Assembly (NCBI GenBank): GCA_027475525.1
Contig: JAMWFC010000059.1
Location: 186,001 to 250,000, forward strand
Source: Macrolepiota albuminosa
Lineage: Eukaryota > Basidiomycota > Agaricomycetes > Agaricales > Agaricaceae
Reading direction: 5' to 3'
Length of the DNA stretch: 64,000 nt
In this document: piece after piece, positions 1 through 10,134 of the stretch
How positions within the stretch are numbered: position 1 is the first letter of the stretch
How the letters are laid out: each line of letters begins with the position of its first letter
The notes under the pieces: generated by a model
Databases searched by the model: none
The model's input: the letters and a program-made list of their open reading frames with translations, nothing else
Told to the model about the DNA's origin: nothing
Position numbers and translations under genes: made by a program

Positions 1-10
1 AGCCCGAAAT

Positions 11-1926
11 ATGGGTGCAAGTTCTTCGACACTGACATCCGACCCATTGGCACCAGAGAGGAGCACGCAGACAGCCGGTCCGAGCAGCTCAGTCCAATCA
101 GCACCTGCTGCGAGCTCATCGACGCGTACTGAACAGCCTGTTCTCGGGCCCGGTCAGGTACGGCGAGTCCTGGCAACGAAGTGGATCCCTCAAGCCGATG
201 TGACACCGGAGCAATTTGCCGCGGCCCAAAACCGGCACCGTGGCCCTCCCACCCTCAAATGGTGTCAGAACAAGGGTCCTGTGAGTGTTCTCCTGGCCCG
301 GTCGCGCGTCCTAACCATTACCAGTGCTTGTTATGCTCATGTCGAGGTGAACCATGCGAATTCGAGGCACCAGTGGCAAAATCTCGCAGGGATAATTCCG
401 TGTGTGTTTCCTGTCGAGCCCGGCATGAGCGATGCTCCGTGGCTCAGACATGGAAGGCATCTTGCATAAGCAAAGAACAGGGGTGGGACATGACCTGGGT
501 GCTGAGCCAGTTGGCTAGTGCATCCAGATCGAGGGCCGAGGAGTCGGGTGGGGCACAGGCTGGGAGTTCATTGAGAGGAAGGAAGGCGAAGGTGTCGACT
601 ACACAGCAGGATAAGGAGAAGCGCAGAGCATCACCTGCGTTGACGGAGGAAGCGCCGACGGATCGGCATGACAAGGGGAAGCGCCGAGCATCGCCGGAGC
701 CGTACTTCGGGGAGGCAAGGAATTCAGGTTCGATCTTATTTAATCGCGCACGCGGACACGCGAATACAAAGTCATTGAGTGCGGGTAATGTGCCCAGGTC
801 AAAGTGCGAGGAGTCAAGTGGAGCGCGGCCTGAGGGTTCATTGAAGGATGTGGGGTCGGTTGAGGCGCAGACTGAGGGGTCGTCGCAAGGAGTAAGGGTG
901 GAAGCGTCGTCTCCGCAACAGGACAAAGGGAAGCGCCGAGCTTCGACCGAGTCGGTGGAGATAATAGGGTACAAGCGTGCACGGAGGTCCCCAAGCTTGG
1001 ACATGTCGGATATCCGTGAAATCCCCCCAATACCTGCCCAATCGTCTATTGATGAAGAAACGCACCAGCAGTTGCAGGAGGCCCTGGCAAATGAGTACAG
1101 GGTAACCTTACAGCTGCACCACATGCGAGAGGATCTTCAGCAGGAACGACGCGCTCGGGAGGTCATGCGGGAAGAGAGGAATGCGGCTATTCGTGACAGG
1201 GACAGAGCATTTGAAGACAGGGAGGCCGCTTTAGTGGCACGCGTGGCTATGGAAGATGAGTTGGTTGGTTTGCGAGCGCGAGTAGAGAATATCGAGAATC
1301 GAGGGTCAGACAATGCGGCACCCAGAGCGTCGGAGATAGAGGAGGTACGACAGGCGATACGGCAAGTGGAGGTGGCACAGCCACGTATTTTAAGGAGAAG
1401 GAACTGGCTGTTGAACGCGTTGGCGTCGTCCCATGAAGATGTTATGCGTAAGTGACCCTATGTCCCATACCATATACCTGATACATCTTAACGCCCAGGA
1501 TTGGTGCGCGAGTACCGACTGTTATTGGATGGTAGTTCCTCGGCGTTCGCCCTCATCCAGCAAGGGCTGCCCCAGCAGATCCCACCAGAGATTACGCAAG
1601 GAATCGATCAGTTGGGAGGTCTGTTAGCAGCGCACCGACGCAGGAATGCAGTGACACCGGGAACTTGGATGGAAGTGGCAGCGGACGCTGGCCAGCCCAT
1701 GCCAACACGGAATGAAATAATCGCGATGTTGGTATCGACTTTAGAAGAAGAAATGACAACAGCGGAGGCGGGTGAAGCCGCAGTGATGGCAGCAATGACG
1801 GGAAGAGGGGCAGTGGCAACAGCGGAGATGGTTGAAGCGGCGATTGTCGAAGCGGAAGCAGCAGCGACGACGACTGTGGGAGAGACGGAGGAGGAAGATG
1901 AGGTTGGGAGGAGGCCCCTGTCGTAA
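11..1926 (+). CDS. Cys-rich, coiled-coil protein of unknown function (three exons)
   Basis: Exons 11-280, 325-1447 and 1499-1926 join in frame into about 606 residues. Intron 1 (44 nt) starts GTGAGT, has CTAAC near its end and ends CAG; intron 2 (51 nt) starts GTAAGT and ends CAG. The first splice fuses C85 to a Cys cluster (C91, C94, C96, C101, C117, C120, C127), which suggests a small zinc-binding module. The middle is Ser/Glu-rich and holds three copies of a basic DKxKRRAS motif, possibly nuclear localisation signals. Residues about 333-416 are a strong predicted coiled coil rich in Arg and Glu, and the tail is Ala/Glu-rich. A nuclear or DNA-binding role is inference only. I do not recognise a characterised homologue. 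The first ATG of the frame is used; a start beyond the window edge cannot be excluded. Confidence 0.72.
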
Positions 1927-2822
1927 TTTCTTGCTCAAAACCCTAAATGTTTTTCATTGTATATGTCGTACTGTATATGGTTGAACGTTGTATATAGTGT
2001 ACTACATTGGACAAACGGGCTATACATCAGGACGGTGTGATACCGACAATGTTTCAGTGCGGACGTTATAAGTGATCGGATGACTTAGTCATTCTAATAA
2101 TCAATTGTATTTAACAAGCCTACGTTATCACAATCAGAAACTTGAAGTATTAAACAGTGTAGGGGAATAACAAATCATGATACTATGATACCAATTAAGG
2201 TGTTTTGGTAATCCTTTTACCTACTCAGTTAGCTGAACGTTGACGATCCAGGTTGGCATAAAGACGAACGGTTGACTAGTAGTAAGCACTAATGGCACCC
2301 ATTAAGTGAAAAGGAAACCTGTTATGCCATTTCCAATGTATCAATTTCCGATAGAAAAAAGTCTTCAGACAGAGGAGATATGGCCTCAGTAGTGAAGTAT
2401 TAATGTAATTATTAGCTGCACCGATACAAATGATTAATAAAGGGTCTTCTACTATTATTATGAAACCGTTCCACTAAAGACGTTTAATCTATAAGAGCTT
2501 TGCTGACACGATACAAATGATTAATAAAGGGTCTTCTACTATTATTATGAAACCGTTCCACTAAAGACGTTTAATCTATAAGAGCTTTGCTGACAATAGA
2601 GCAAAGACGACGTACCATTCAACGTTCCTCATGAGAATTGCGCCTAAGTCTCCAATGACGGTGGACACTGAACACCGCATAAACCCAGCAGCGTGTGTTT
2701 GGTCTTGACGTCCAGCTACGGGTATAGAATGTATATATAGATATTCTACTAACTACAATAAAAATAACTAGAAACAGAACGTTTAGTATGAGTGTTTCGA
2801 TATGCATAAAGCGAACATACCT
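1927..2822. other. AT-rich intergenic DNA
   Basis: No convincing reading frame is present. It contains the 3' flank of the first gene and an exact tandem duplication (separate entry). Confidence 0.6.
2422..2595. repeat. 87-bp tandem duplication, two copies
   Basis: The block 2422-2508 is repeated immediately as 2509-2595 with no difference that I can see. Both copies start CGATACAAATGATTAATAAA and end GCTTTGCTGACA. The identity implies a recent duplication. Confidence 0.93.
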
Positions 2823-4082
2823 CTAGTCGAGCATGAAAATATTGGCCTTGACTATGCCCAGATCTACTTGATGAGGTATCGTTACGTTGCCGCACTGCGC
2901 ATTACATTGAGCAAGTTCGATCGTCAAGAACACTTCACGTACCAAATCCTTTCCACATGAAGTGAAATCAGGCTCGTTAGGCTCGCGGCGTACTATATGT
3001 TTGGCAACGATGAGCTTTGCGTTCCACTCGACCTCTTTCGGAGCATCCGAGTAAGTCCAAACTTCATCAAGCCGTTGATTTTCGTGAGTATGGAATGCGG
3101 CAACGAGAATTCCTCGTCCATCGAAAGCTTTCGTTGTGAGATGGGTCCGTTTGTCACAATGCATATAGCTCCTGACTCAAGGTCAATGATCGAGCCAACC
3201 AAGAGGTCAAAACATACAGAAAAACGAGATGAGCGGGTCTAATGTGATACAGCACATCTGAATACCTCTCCGTCACCTGGAGAATCCCCTGACAAGACAT
3301 GGCACGCATCTTGATTCCAGAGGGGCGATGGGAGGATGTGTGAGGGCGCCACAATAGGATATCGCGGTAGTGCTCCATGTGGTAGTAAATTGAGGATGAA
3401 AGAACGTGTTGGGTGTCTTTGACCGTATGTCTTGCTAGTGCAAACAACAAAACCCCAGTCCGTAACAGCATTTGAAAATGCTGAAGTCCGTAACATCGTT
3501 ATACGAGCATCCCAGGAGCACTCTAGATTATGGCTCATTGACGCACAACGGCCGCTTAAACAGCGAAAGTCTCGCTGGTAAGGGTCGTAGCGTGCCGAGT
3601 CGTCTCTGCCATCATACTTAGAGGGAGGAGCACCAACAAGGGGCACACGAGGGAGCGGATAAAGACATAAAGAAAAAAATAGTGGGACGACGTAGAGAAG
3701 CTCGGATTGGAGAAGACATCAAATCGAGTAGTACGCGCCTTGGTTTTGGGAAACGAAGCATATAAATACCTCTGCTTAGGCGAGGAGATACTTGGAATCA
3801 TGATGTCAATGATACGGTGGTGGCGACCTGTATTTGTCACAAACACATAAATAAGGGATATAGAAACAGCGACGGTGAACGACCACGAGAAACCGCATAC
3901 GATTCGGAGTAGAGTCTGAAGTAAGTAGTAGGGGAATCCGAATCACTGTCGGAAGAGTCTAAATAAGAATATTTAACTTTGAGCATAGCCCGTTGTTGCT
4001 CCATGTTAAGCCGTGGCGCATTAATAATCAGTCGTAATGACGGCTTGTCGCATGGCAGACTGTCGAAATCAGTAATTGCCAT
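2823..4082 (-). pseudogene. Possible decayed or multi-exon gene, product not recognised
   Basis: Several minus-strand open stretches follow one another in different frames: 4082-3837 (starts MAITDFDS, contains a DSSDSDSDS run), 3846-3556, 3646-3239 or 3471-3154, and 3164-2823 (113 codons, VWTYSDAPKEVEWNAK). The last is the most protein-like. I tried simple GT-AG joins between 4082 and 3840 and found none that keeps the frame open, so this is either a gene with introns I could not place or a relic. I name no family. Confidence 0.25.
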
Positions 4083-4580
4083 GATCTAGTAAATCAATGA
4101 GTTGTTGTCATATATCTATTGCGCTGGATAACAGACCTCTCAAGTGACACTAGGTGTTCATTAGATAGTGGCGATATGCCGAATCTTTTGGGGGGGTATA
4201 TTAGCACTGGTATTCAGGGATCGCTCTCCACAGAAGGCAGCCAAGGAAATAAGCCATAATGCATGTGTCTGCTCCGATATATGATTTTCGCGTGGCGGCT
4301 ATTATCTGCGATCTAATATCGTGTCCTGTTGTGCCTGTACCAGGCAGAACATAGAAAGACTCACAATTAGTCATCGAAATAGTCCTATTTTTCAGAGACC
4401 GCTGGATCTATGGGTCGACTGGACATCCAATAAATCTGGCAAGGAAAGAACGTCAGCCAAGTAAAATTGGAACATTACGGACCGAGTGGGTGTAGAGAAT
4501 GTGTTAAAACAGACCCAACAGTGGCTACATTCTGGCGTATGCAGATATCAAATATTAACATAGTAAAGCTACGGAACAAA

Positions 4581-5122
4581 TGACGTTAAAAAGGGAAGAC
4601 ACTATTCCCACACATATATGTAACCGTACTAGTATCACATGACGTTAAAAAGTGAAGACATTACTCCCACGCGTACATAGTCTACTGCTGACTAAGTAAC
4701 CGTACAGACGAACGGTAGTATCACATGACGTTAAAAATCGAAGACATTATTCCCACGCGTCTCTGTAACCGTACAGACGAACGGTAGTATCACATGACGT
4801 TAAAAATCGAAGACATTATTCCCACGCATTTCTGTAACCGTACAGACGTACGGTAGTATCACATGACGTTAAAAAATGAAGACATTACTCCCATGCATAC
4901 ATAGTCTACTGCTGACTAAGTAACCGTACAGACGAACGGTAGTATCACATGACATTAAAAATCGAAGACATTATTCCCACGCATCTCTGTAACCATACAG
5001 ACGTACGGTAGTATCACATGACGTTAAAAAGTGAAGACATTATTCCCACGCATCTCTGCAACCGTACAGACGTACGGTAGTATCACATGACGTTAAAAAG
5101 TGAAGACATTACTCCCACGCGT
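4581..5122. repeat. Minisatellite with 69/86-bp units (left part)
   Basis: Units begin TGACGTTAAAAA at 4581, 4640, 4726, 4795, 4864, 4950, 5019 and 5088. The spacings from 4640 are 86, 69, 69, 86, 69, 69, so the real period is a 224-bp triplet. Long units carry 17 extra bases around TAGTCTACTGCTGACTAA. Most units contain an inverted repeat of the type ACCGTA-CAGACG-TACGGT. Element 1 interrupts the unit that begins at 5088. Confidence 0.93.
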
Positions 5123-6128
5123 TGTGGACGTGGGATGGAGTAACTGATAGATCGGTTACGAAGTCGAAAGAGCCGGAAGCAGAGGGTAAGGATAGAGTTT
5201 GAAGTAGATAATGGAGTGTGTATATGCGCCGTAAACGTAGAGTAACGTCCGTCGCAATGAGAAGAAATCTGTAGAACAGAAGAAGGCGAGCACAAGAGAG
5301 ACCGAGAGTAATCCAGTAGTCAGAATAAGAGGGAAGCAGCAGAAGACCGAAGCACCAAGAAAGGAGGACAGAAGCGAAAAGCTGAAGAGGTTGTCTAGCA
5401 GGAGACAGCCCAAGACGTCAGGATCTCAAGAAGCCGGCAAGCCGAGACGAAAGCAGAAATGCCGTGACAGTTGGACAAGCTGAGAACAGTGCCGAGACCG
5501 ACGAGACAGAGCCGAGACAGAGAAGTACAGAACACCGAGAAGCCGAGAAGATCTGAGCTCACTGCCGAAGATAGTGAGCACGTGGAGTTTGACACCGGAT
5601 CAGACGACGGACAAGCCAGAACAGAGCCGAGCAGACGATACTCAAGACCAGGTCAGACAGCGACGAGGCACGAAGTGCGAAACAAGCAGAGCTTTAGACC
5701 AGGAAATATGAGGTGTAAAAAACCTATTTATTCTCTGCTTTCTACGTGCTTTTTATACCTTTTCCCCTACTGCCTAATTTAAGTTTCGACCGCTAGTCGG
5801 TCTCAGAATCCAAACTCTAATTCGTCACTTTCTCCTCATTATCTTCAAATAAGCTTTCTGACCGGCGGACGGTCTCATAATAAGGTTTTCAATCATCGAT
5901 CGTCTCCGGGCCCTTCGATCGTCTCCCAGTTCCCAATTCTCTCTTCCACCAGATCTCACGTCGAAGCTACCGCCCATCTGTCCTTTACCACACTCCTCCG
6001 TTCGCGCGTCCATCTTTTACCATTATCGATTTCTCGCCCTGCTCTGCTTTTCCCCCCTAAACCTTCCCTTTTCCACGTAACCCGTTCTTCGTCCAGATTC
6101 CACCAGCAGTCTACTTCTCTCTACTACA
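5123..6128 (-). repeat. Element 1, 3' LTR
   Basis: It starts TGTGG and ends CTACA on the plus strand, 1006 bp, the same length as the partner LTR. About ten single-base differences from the partner were found by eye, all transitions. In element orientation the DNA just upstream of this LTR (6129-6145) is not purine-rich, so the usual polypurine tract is not evident. Plus-strand reading frames in this LTR recur in the partner simply because the LTRs are copies. Confidence 0.95.
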
Positions 6129-6141
6129 GATCGCACGGAAC

Positions 6142-9100
6142 TTAAACGATGTCCCCATCGTCTCCTGACCTCCACATTTCTTGGTTTATCCACTCGATAT
6201 TGAGAAACGCCAGCGAAGATGCCTGATCCTCGAGAACGTCTGCAATCGTCCTATCCACAGGTATACCTCCCCTTCCCTTTTGTACTCCTCGTCGTACCTC
6301 TACTACTCCCTCTAACGTCCCAGCCGTCCTCACCGTTTGATACTCTTCCCTATAATAGAAGATTTTTATCCTAGTCGCCGACACTGACTCTCGCTTGATT
6401 GTTCCATCGATTTCCCGAAGTTGGTAGGTCGTGTCTTTGAGCTTCCGATGAATAACGAAAGGTCCCGACCATCTAAGCGCAAACTTATGCCCCTTCTGCC
6501 CTTCGATCCATGTCTCATGCACGAGAACCCAAGTCCCCTCTACAAAATCCCCCTCAGCCAATCGTTTCCCGTATTTCTCGTTAAATGCTTCCACCGCCTT
6601 TCTCCTTGCTTCCTTTTGCCGTTCCAAAGCTATGACCAGTTTCTCATCTCTCCTTACTAACTGTCTCATCCTAATCGCCAATAAGTCCTCCGTCGATCGT
6701 ACTTGATCCCAGTCTAATGCCTCCCAGGTTACGTCCGTTATATCAAACGCGAAGAATGGGTGACGTCCATACAACAAGAAATAAGGAGTATGTCCGGTCA
6801 TTCTTGAAGCCGTCGTCCTCATCGCCAGAAGGCCAGCTTCAACAAAAAGAGGCCATTTGTTCGAATCTCGTCCGCATGCCTTTAGAATGGAGTCGCACAG
6901 CGTTTTGTGACCCCGCTCAGCAATCCCGTTCCCCTCCGGATGGTACGGTGACGATACGATCACCATCACTCCGTATTGCCTATAAACGTATTCCGCTGCC
7001 CCCAAAAATTCCTTCCCTCCGTCCGTAATAAATACCGGAATGTGCCCGAACCGGCAAATTATTTCTTCATACATAAACTTCCCCCATGCTGACGAGTCTG
7101 CTTTTCTCGATGCGCGAGCCTCAGGCCAACCAATTGCCGGTTCCATCCCCTGAAGCAAATACTTCTTCCCCCCAAGACCATCGCCCATATGAACCGTGTC
7201 GAGGCAGAAGTATCTAAGAATGGCTGCACTCCAGGTAGGTGACAAAGCAACTTTCGGTCTCGTCCTTGACCTTAACTGACAAATGTTGCAAGACTTGACA
7301 AAATACGCGACGTTGTCATACATGTTGGGCCAATAAAATTGATTGCTCAACGTCTTATACGTTGCGTCTCGTCCACGGTGTCCAGCGTCGTTATGCGCCT
7401 CCGCTATGAGTTCCTTTCTTCTTCCCTGTACCTCGATCACCAGCCTCAGCTGTCTCCCCTTCAACGACGACAACCACAACCTTGCGTCATGCAGGAAGTA
7501 CCTTTTTGCGCTCTTAATAAACTTCTGTCGTTCCTTTTCTGTCGTGTAAGCCGCTGGTATCCTGAAAGTCTCTAGGTAGTTCTTGATATCCAACCATATC
7601 CCAACCGGTTCCAAGTCCTTGACCCCATATTTGTGATTTGCGCACAAAACCTCTACCCTCTCATCTTGTTCACCCTCCTTCCCGTACGCCCCCCTCCATC
7701 CATATTGCGTGACCTCCATCTCGACCAAAACTCCTTCCCAACTGACCACCACCACATTCCTCTCCTCCTCGCGCTTCCTCAAGAACTCCCGACTTAATAT
7801 TGTCTCTGTCCTGTCTGATCTCAGCAGTAATCTTTCCAACTTGTCATCCAACCCCTTAATGTCCGTGTTTGGCTGACCCAGTCCAAATATTGGCATATAC
7901 TCCGCCGTCGTGCTCGTCGAGAAGGTGGCATATGGTGTGCTTGGCATACGTCGAACGTGTGTCGACAAATCTTTAAGAATTTCCTTCTCGTATCCGTCCT
8001 TTACTCCCAACTCGCAACGAATCAGCATGCTCCTCCAATCTATCGATGTTGCAACCTCTCCTGACCCCACAAATCTATCCAGAAACTCCTCTGCGTCCGA
8101 CTCATCGGAATCGTCTTCAGTTTTTCTTCGCCGCGACAGACCGTCCGGTCCTTGGTGGGATTGTGCCGGTACGTGGTTCAATGAAAAATCAAAGAGAGTG
8201 ATATAAAGAATCCATCTCGTCATCGGTGCGTTCGGCAAGTCAGGGTTCCGGATCATCTCCATCAAGAACTTCGCGTCTACATCCACTCGGAAGTAAATTC
8301 CCCAGACCCTATGCCTCAACGCCTTCAATGCCCTAAAAAGCCCATATAGTTCGCACTTCGGCTGCGAATACCTCGACTCCGTGTCATTAAAGGTGCACGA
8401 ACCGAACAACGCTGGTCTCTTGTCCTTCCCTCTAAATTGCTGAAGAATCCATCCAGCCCCATTTTTGCAAGAATCCACTCCAACTACCACCAGTCCGTCC
8501 AGATCACCTCCCTGCAAGGAATAAACTCTCGAATGTTTCCGAGCGTCCTCGTATTCGATAACGATGAGCACCGGTGCGGTCGTAATTAGGTCTTTGATCG
8601 TGTTCATCGCCTGATATTCCTCCTCCCCAAAATAGAATTCCCTGTCCGTCCCTCTAGTCAGCAGCGTCAAGGGTTTCGCCACCAACGAAAAGTTCCTAAT
8701 CCATTTCCTTCCCACCCCTGCCATGCCGAGGAACGACCTTACATCCGACACGTCCAACGGAGTCGCCCACTTCTCAACTCTAGACACTAACCCACGCTCA
8801 AGGTGCCATCCCTCCATCGAAACCACTGTTCCCACTATATTCAATTTCGGCGTAGCCAGAATCAATTTGTTTCCAGAAGCGGTAATGCCTGCTTCGATAA
8901 AACGGGCGAAAAACCGGTCGAGAATCGTTGCATACTCATAAATTGTCCTTCTTATCCCCGGTGTGACCTCTTCTCCTCCATACCATGATTTCGGACCCAT
9001 TATCCCCACGTCGTCTATGAACCCGTTCCTGTTTGGTGGTCGTGCTTCCTTTTCTTCCTTGATGGTGTGATCAACGCACTTCTGGAACTCCGGCAACGAA

Positions 9101-10128
9101 TTCGTTGCTCCCTGAGGCAATGTCGTTCCCCTTCGGGGCCCAAGAGTACATCCGAAAGTCGTCAACGGTCTGGACACTTTTGCCAGCTTCCTCCCATCGT
9201 AACCGGCGAACAAGTCGCACAATCCATAAACCCCTCGACCCACAAATCCCTCGGCAAAATCGTCTACCCTGGGTGGTAAGGCTGCATCCCTCACCGTAAC
9301 TTTATTCAACTCCTGTACATCCTGAACAATTCTGATCCCGTTTTTCTTAGCTACCGCGAAGATCCTCGACCTATATGAAGCAGTCGACGGTTCGAACTTC
9401 CCCGCGCGTTCTTGTGCCAGCAAGGTTTCCCTGACTTGCTCCTCTATAGCCTTCGGAATTCGAATCGGTTGCTGTACCCACGGAGTGTGTTCAATTACTG
9501 GAATCTCGTAATTGTCGAAATATTTCGGAGAAAACGTTCCTCGTTCCGAATCGTCGAAGGCCAACGCGTCTTCTCTCTTTGTCAAGACGAAAACCAACAG
9601 ATCAATCTCCCTCGGTGTCAGGAATCCTTCCGGCACCCTCCCAAGTATGCTCTCCAACCTCTCCTTTGACAACTTCTTCGTTGGCTCAAAATCTTTAAAA
9701 CTCGGCGGATCCAATGGCAAGGGCGGTGGCGCATCAATCACGATCGGTCGAAATACCTGTCCTTCTGGATTTGGCATGTAACTAGGAACCGGCCTGACCT
9801 TTCGATCGACAGGTTTGTACTTCGTTCTTCGTTGGAGAACATTTGCTGACAACACCACGTTCCCTTCTCTTACTTCATCCACCTCGAACACTCTCCTAGT
9901 CCACGGCGTCGTTCGAGGCTCGAGCGGCCCTGGTGCTGAAAACGCCACCCTACGCAACAACGCGTCGTAACTCTCAGGCGGATCCCTCTCGTCCCACCCA
10001 TCCTGTTCCTTCCCACGCTCCCCCTCTCCCTCCACCTCGTAGCACCCAACCATAGCGAACAAACTCTCTCCAAGGCGAGGAATAGATGTAGGCTGATAAA
10101 CAGGCCTTGGTCCTACATCCTTCTTTAA
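6142..10128 (-). CDS. pol: Element 1 Pol: reverse transcriptase, RNase H, integrase
   Basis: The frame is open from the frameshift site at 10128; the first ATG is at 10053. Numbered from the TTG at 10062, reverse transcriptase spans about 200-460 with LPQG near 315 and the catalytic box FIDDVG near 348-353. RNase H follows (VDSCKNG near 530, ESRYSQPKCELYGL near 572, VDVDAKF near 595). Integrase has an HHCC zinc module (H890, H895, C925, C928) and a DDE core at about D955, D1014 and E1049, with spacing close to DD35E. The final ~100 residues hold a GTWVLVHETW/FALRWSGPFVI module typical of Gypsy integrase tails, and no chromodomain. It makes and inserts cDNA. Pol is in the -1 frame relative to gag. 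Confidence 0.94.
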   Translation of the reverse strand, partial: LKKDVGPRPVYQPTSIPRLGESLFAMVGCYEVEGEGERGKEQDGWDERDPPESYDALLRRVAFSAPGPLEPRTTPWTRRVFEVDEVREGNVVLSANVLQRRTKYKPVDRKVRPVPSYMPNPEGQVFRPIVIDAPPPLPLDPPSFKDFEPTKKLSKERLESILGRVPEGFLTPREIDLLVFVLTKREDALAFDDSERGTFSPKYFDNYEIPVIEHTPWVQQPIRIPKAIEEQVRETLLAQERAGKFEPSTASYRSRIFAVAKKNGIRIVQDVQELNKVTVRDAALPPRVDDFAEGFVGRGVYGLCDLFAGYDGRKLAKVSRPLTTFGCTLGPRRGTTLPQGATNSLPEFQKCVDHTIKEEKEARPPNRNGFIDDVGIMGPKSWYGGEEVTPGIRRTIYEYATILDRFFARFIEAGITASGNKLILATPKLNIVGTVVSMEGWHLERGLVSRVEKWATPLDVSDVRSFLGMAGVGRKWIRNFSLVAKPLTLLTRGTDREFYFGEEEYQAMNTIKDLITTAPVLIVIEYEDARKHSRVYSLQGGDLDGLVVVGVDSCKNGAGWILQQFRGKDKRPALFGSCTFNDTESRYSQPKCELYGLFRALKALRHRVWGIYFRVDVDAKFLMEMIRNPDLPNAPMTRWILYITLFDFSLNHVPAQSHQGPDGLSRRRKTEDDSDESDAEEFLDRFVGSGEVATSIDWRSMLIRCELGVKDGYEKEILKDLSTHVRRMPSTPYATFSTSTTAEYMPIFGLGQPNTDIKGLDDKLERLLLRSDRTETILSREFLRKREEERNVVVVSWEGVLVEMEVTQYGWRGAYGKEGEQDERVEVLCANHKYGVKDLEPVGIWLDIKNYLETFRIPAAYTTEKERQKFIKSAKRYFLHDARLWLSSLKGRQLRLVIEVQGRRKELIAEAHNDAGHRGRDATYKTLSNQFYWPNMYDNVAYFVKSCNICQLRSRTRPKVALSPTWSAAILRYFCLDTVHMGDGLGGKKYLLQGMEPAIGWPEARASRKADSSAWGKFMYEEIICRFGHIPVFITDGGKEFLGAAEYVYRQYGVMVIVSSPYHPEGNGIAERGHKTLCDSILKACGRDSNKWPLFVEAGLLAMRTTASRMTGHTPYFLLYGRHPFFAFDITDVTWEALDWDQVRSTEDLLAIRMRQLVRRDEKLVIALERQKEARRKAVEAFNEKYGKRLAEGDFVEGTWVLVHETWIEGQKGHKFALRWSGPFVIHRKLKDTTYQLREIDGTIKRESVSATRIKIFYYREEYQTVRTAGTLEGVVEVRRGVQKGRGGIPVDRTIADVLEDQASSLAFLNIEWINQEMWRSGDDGDIV

Positions 10129-10134
10129 TTTCCC
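10085..10134 (-). promoter_or_regulatory. -1 ribosomal frameshift signal between gag and pol of element 1
   Basis: On the minus strand the gag frame ends GCG GGA AAT TAA. The heptamer G GGA AAT fits X XXY YYZ, and slipping back one base reads GGG AAA TTA AAG, which is the pol frame with no stop before pol. Seven bases downstream (TAAAGAA) comes a perfect 8-bp stem GATGTAGG/CCTACATC (plus coordinates 10112-10119 and 10085-10092) with a 19-nt loop; a flanking G-U would make nine pairs. The spacer length is in the usual 5-9 nt range. No experimental support is available here. Confidence 0.85.

Noticed and set aside
4581..5122. Regularly spaced repeats as a CRISPR-like array
   Set aside because: The whole unit is repeated, with no unique spacers, in a eukaryotic context; it is a minisatellite.
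5471..5782. 103-codon plus-strand frame in the element 1 LTR, repeated at 12889-13200
   Set aside because: Its presence in both LTRs follows from LTR duplication, and it runs antisense to the element with a low-complexity sequence.
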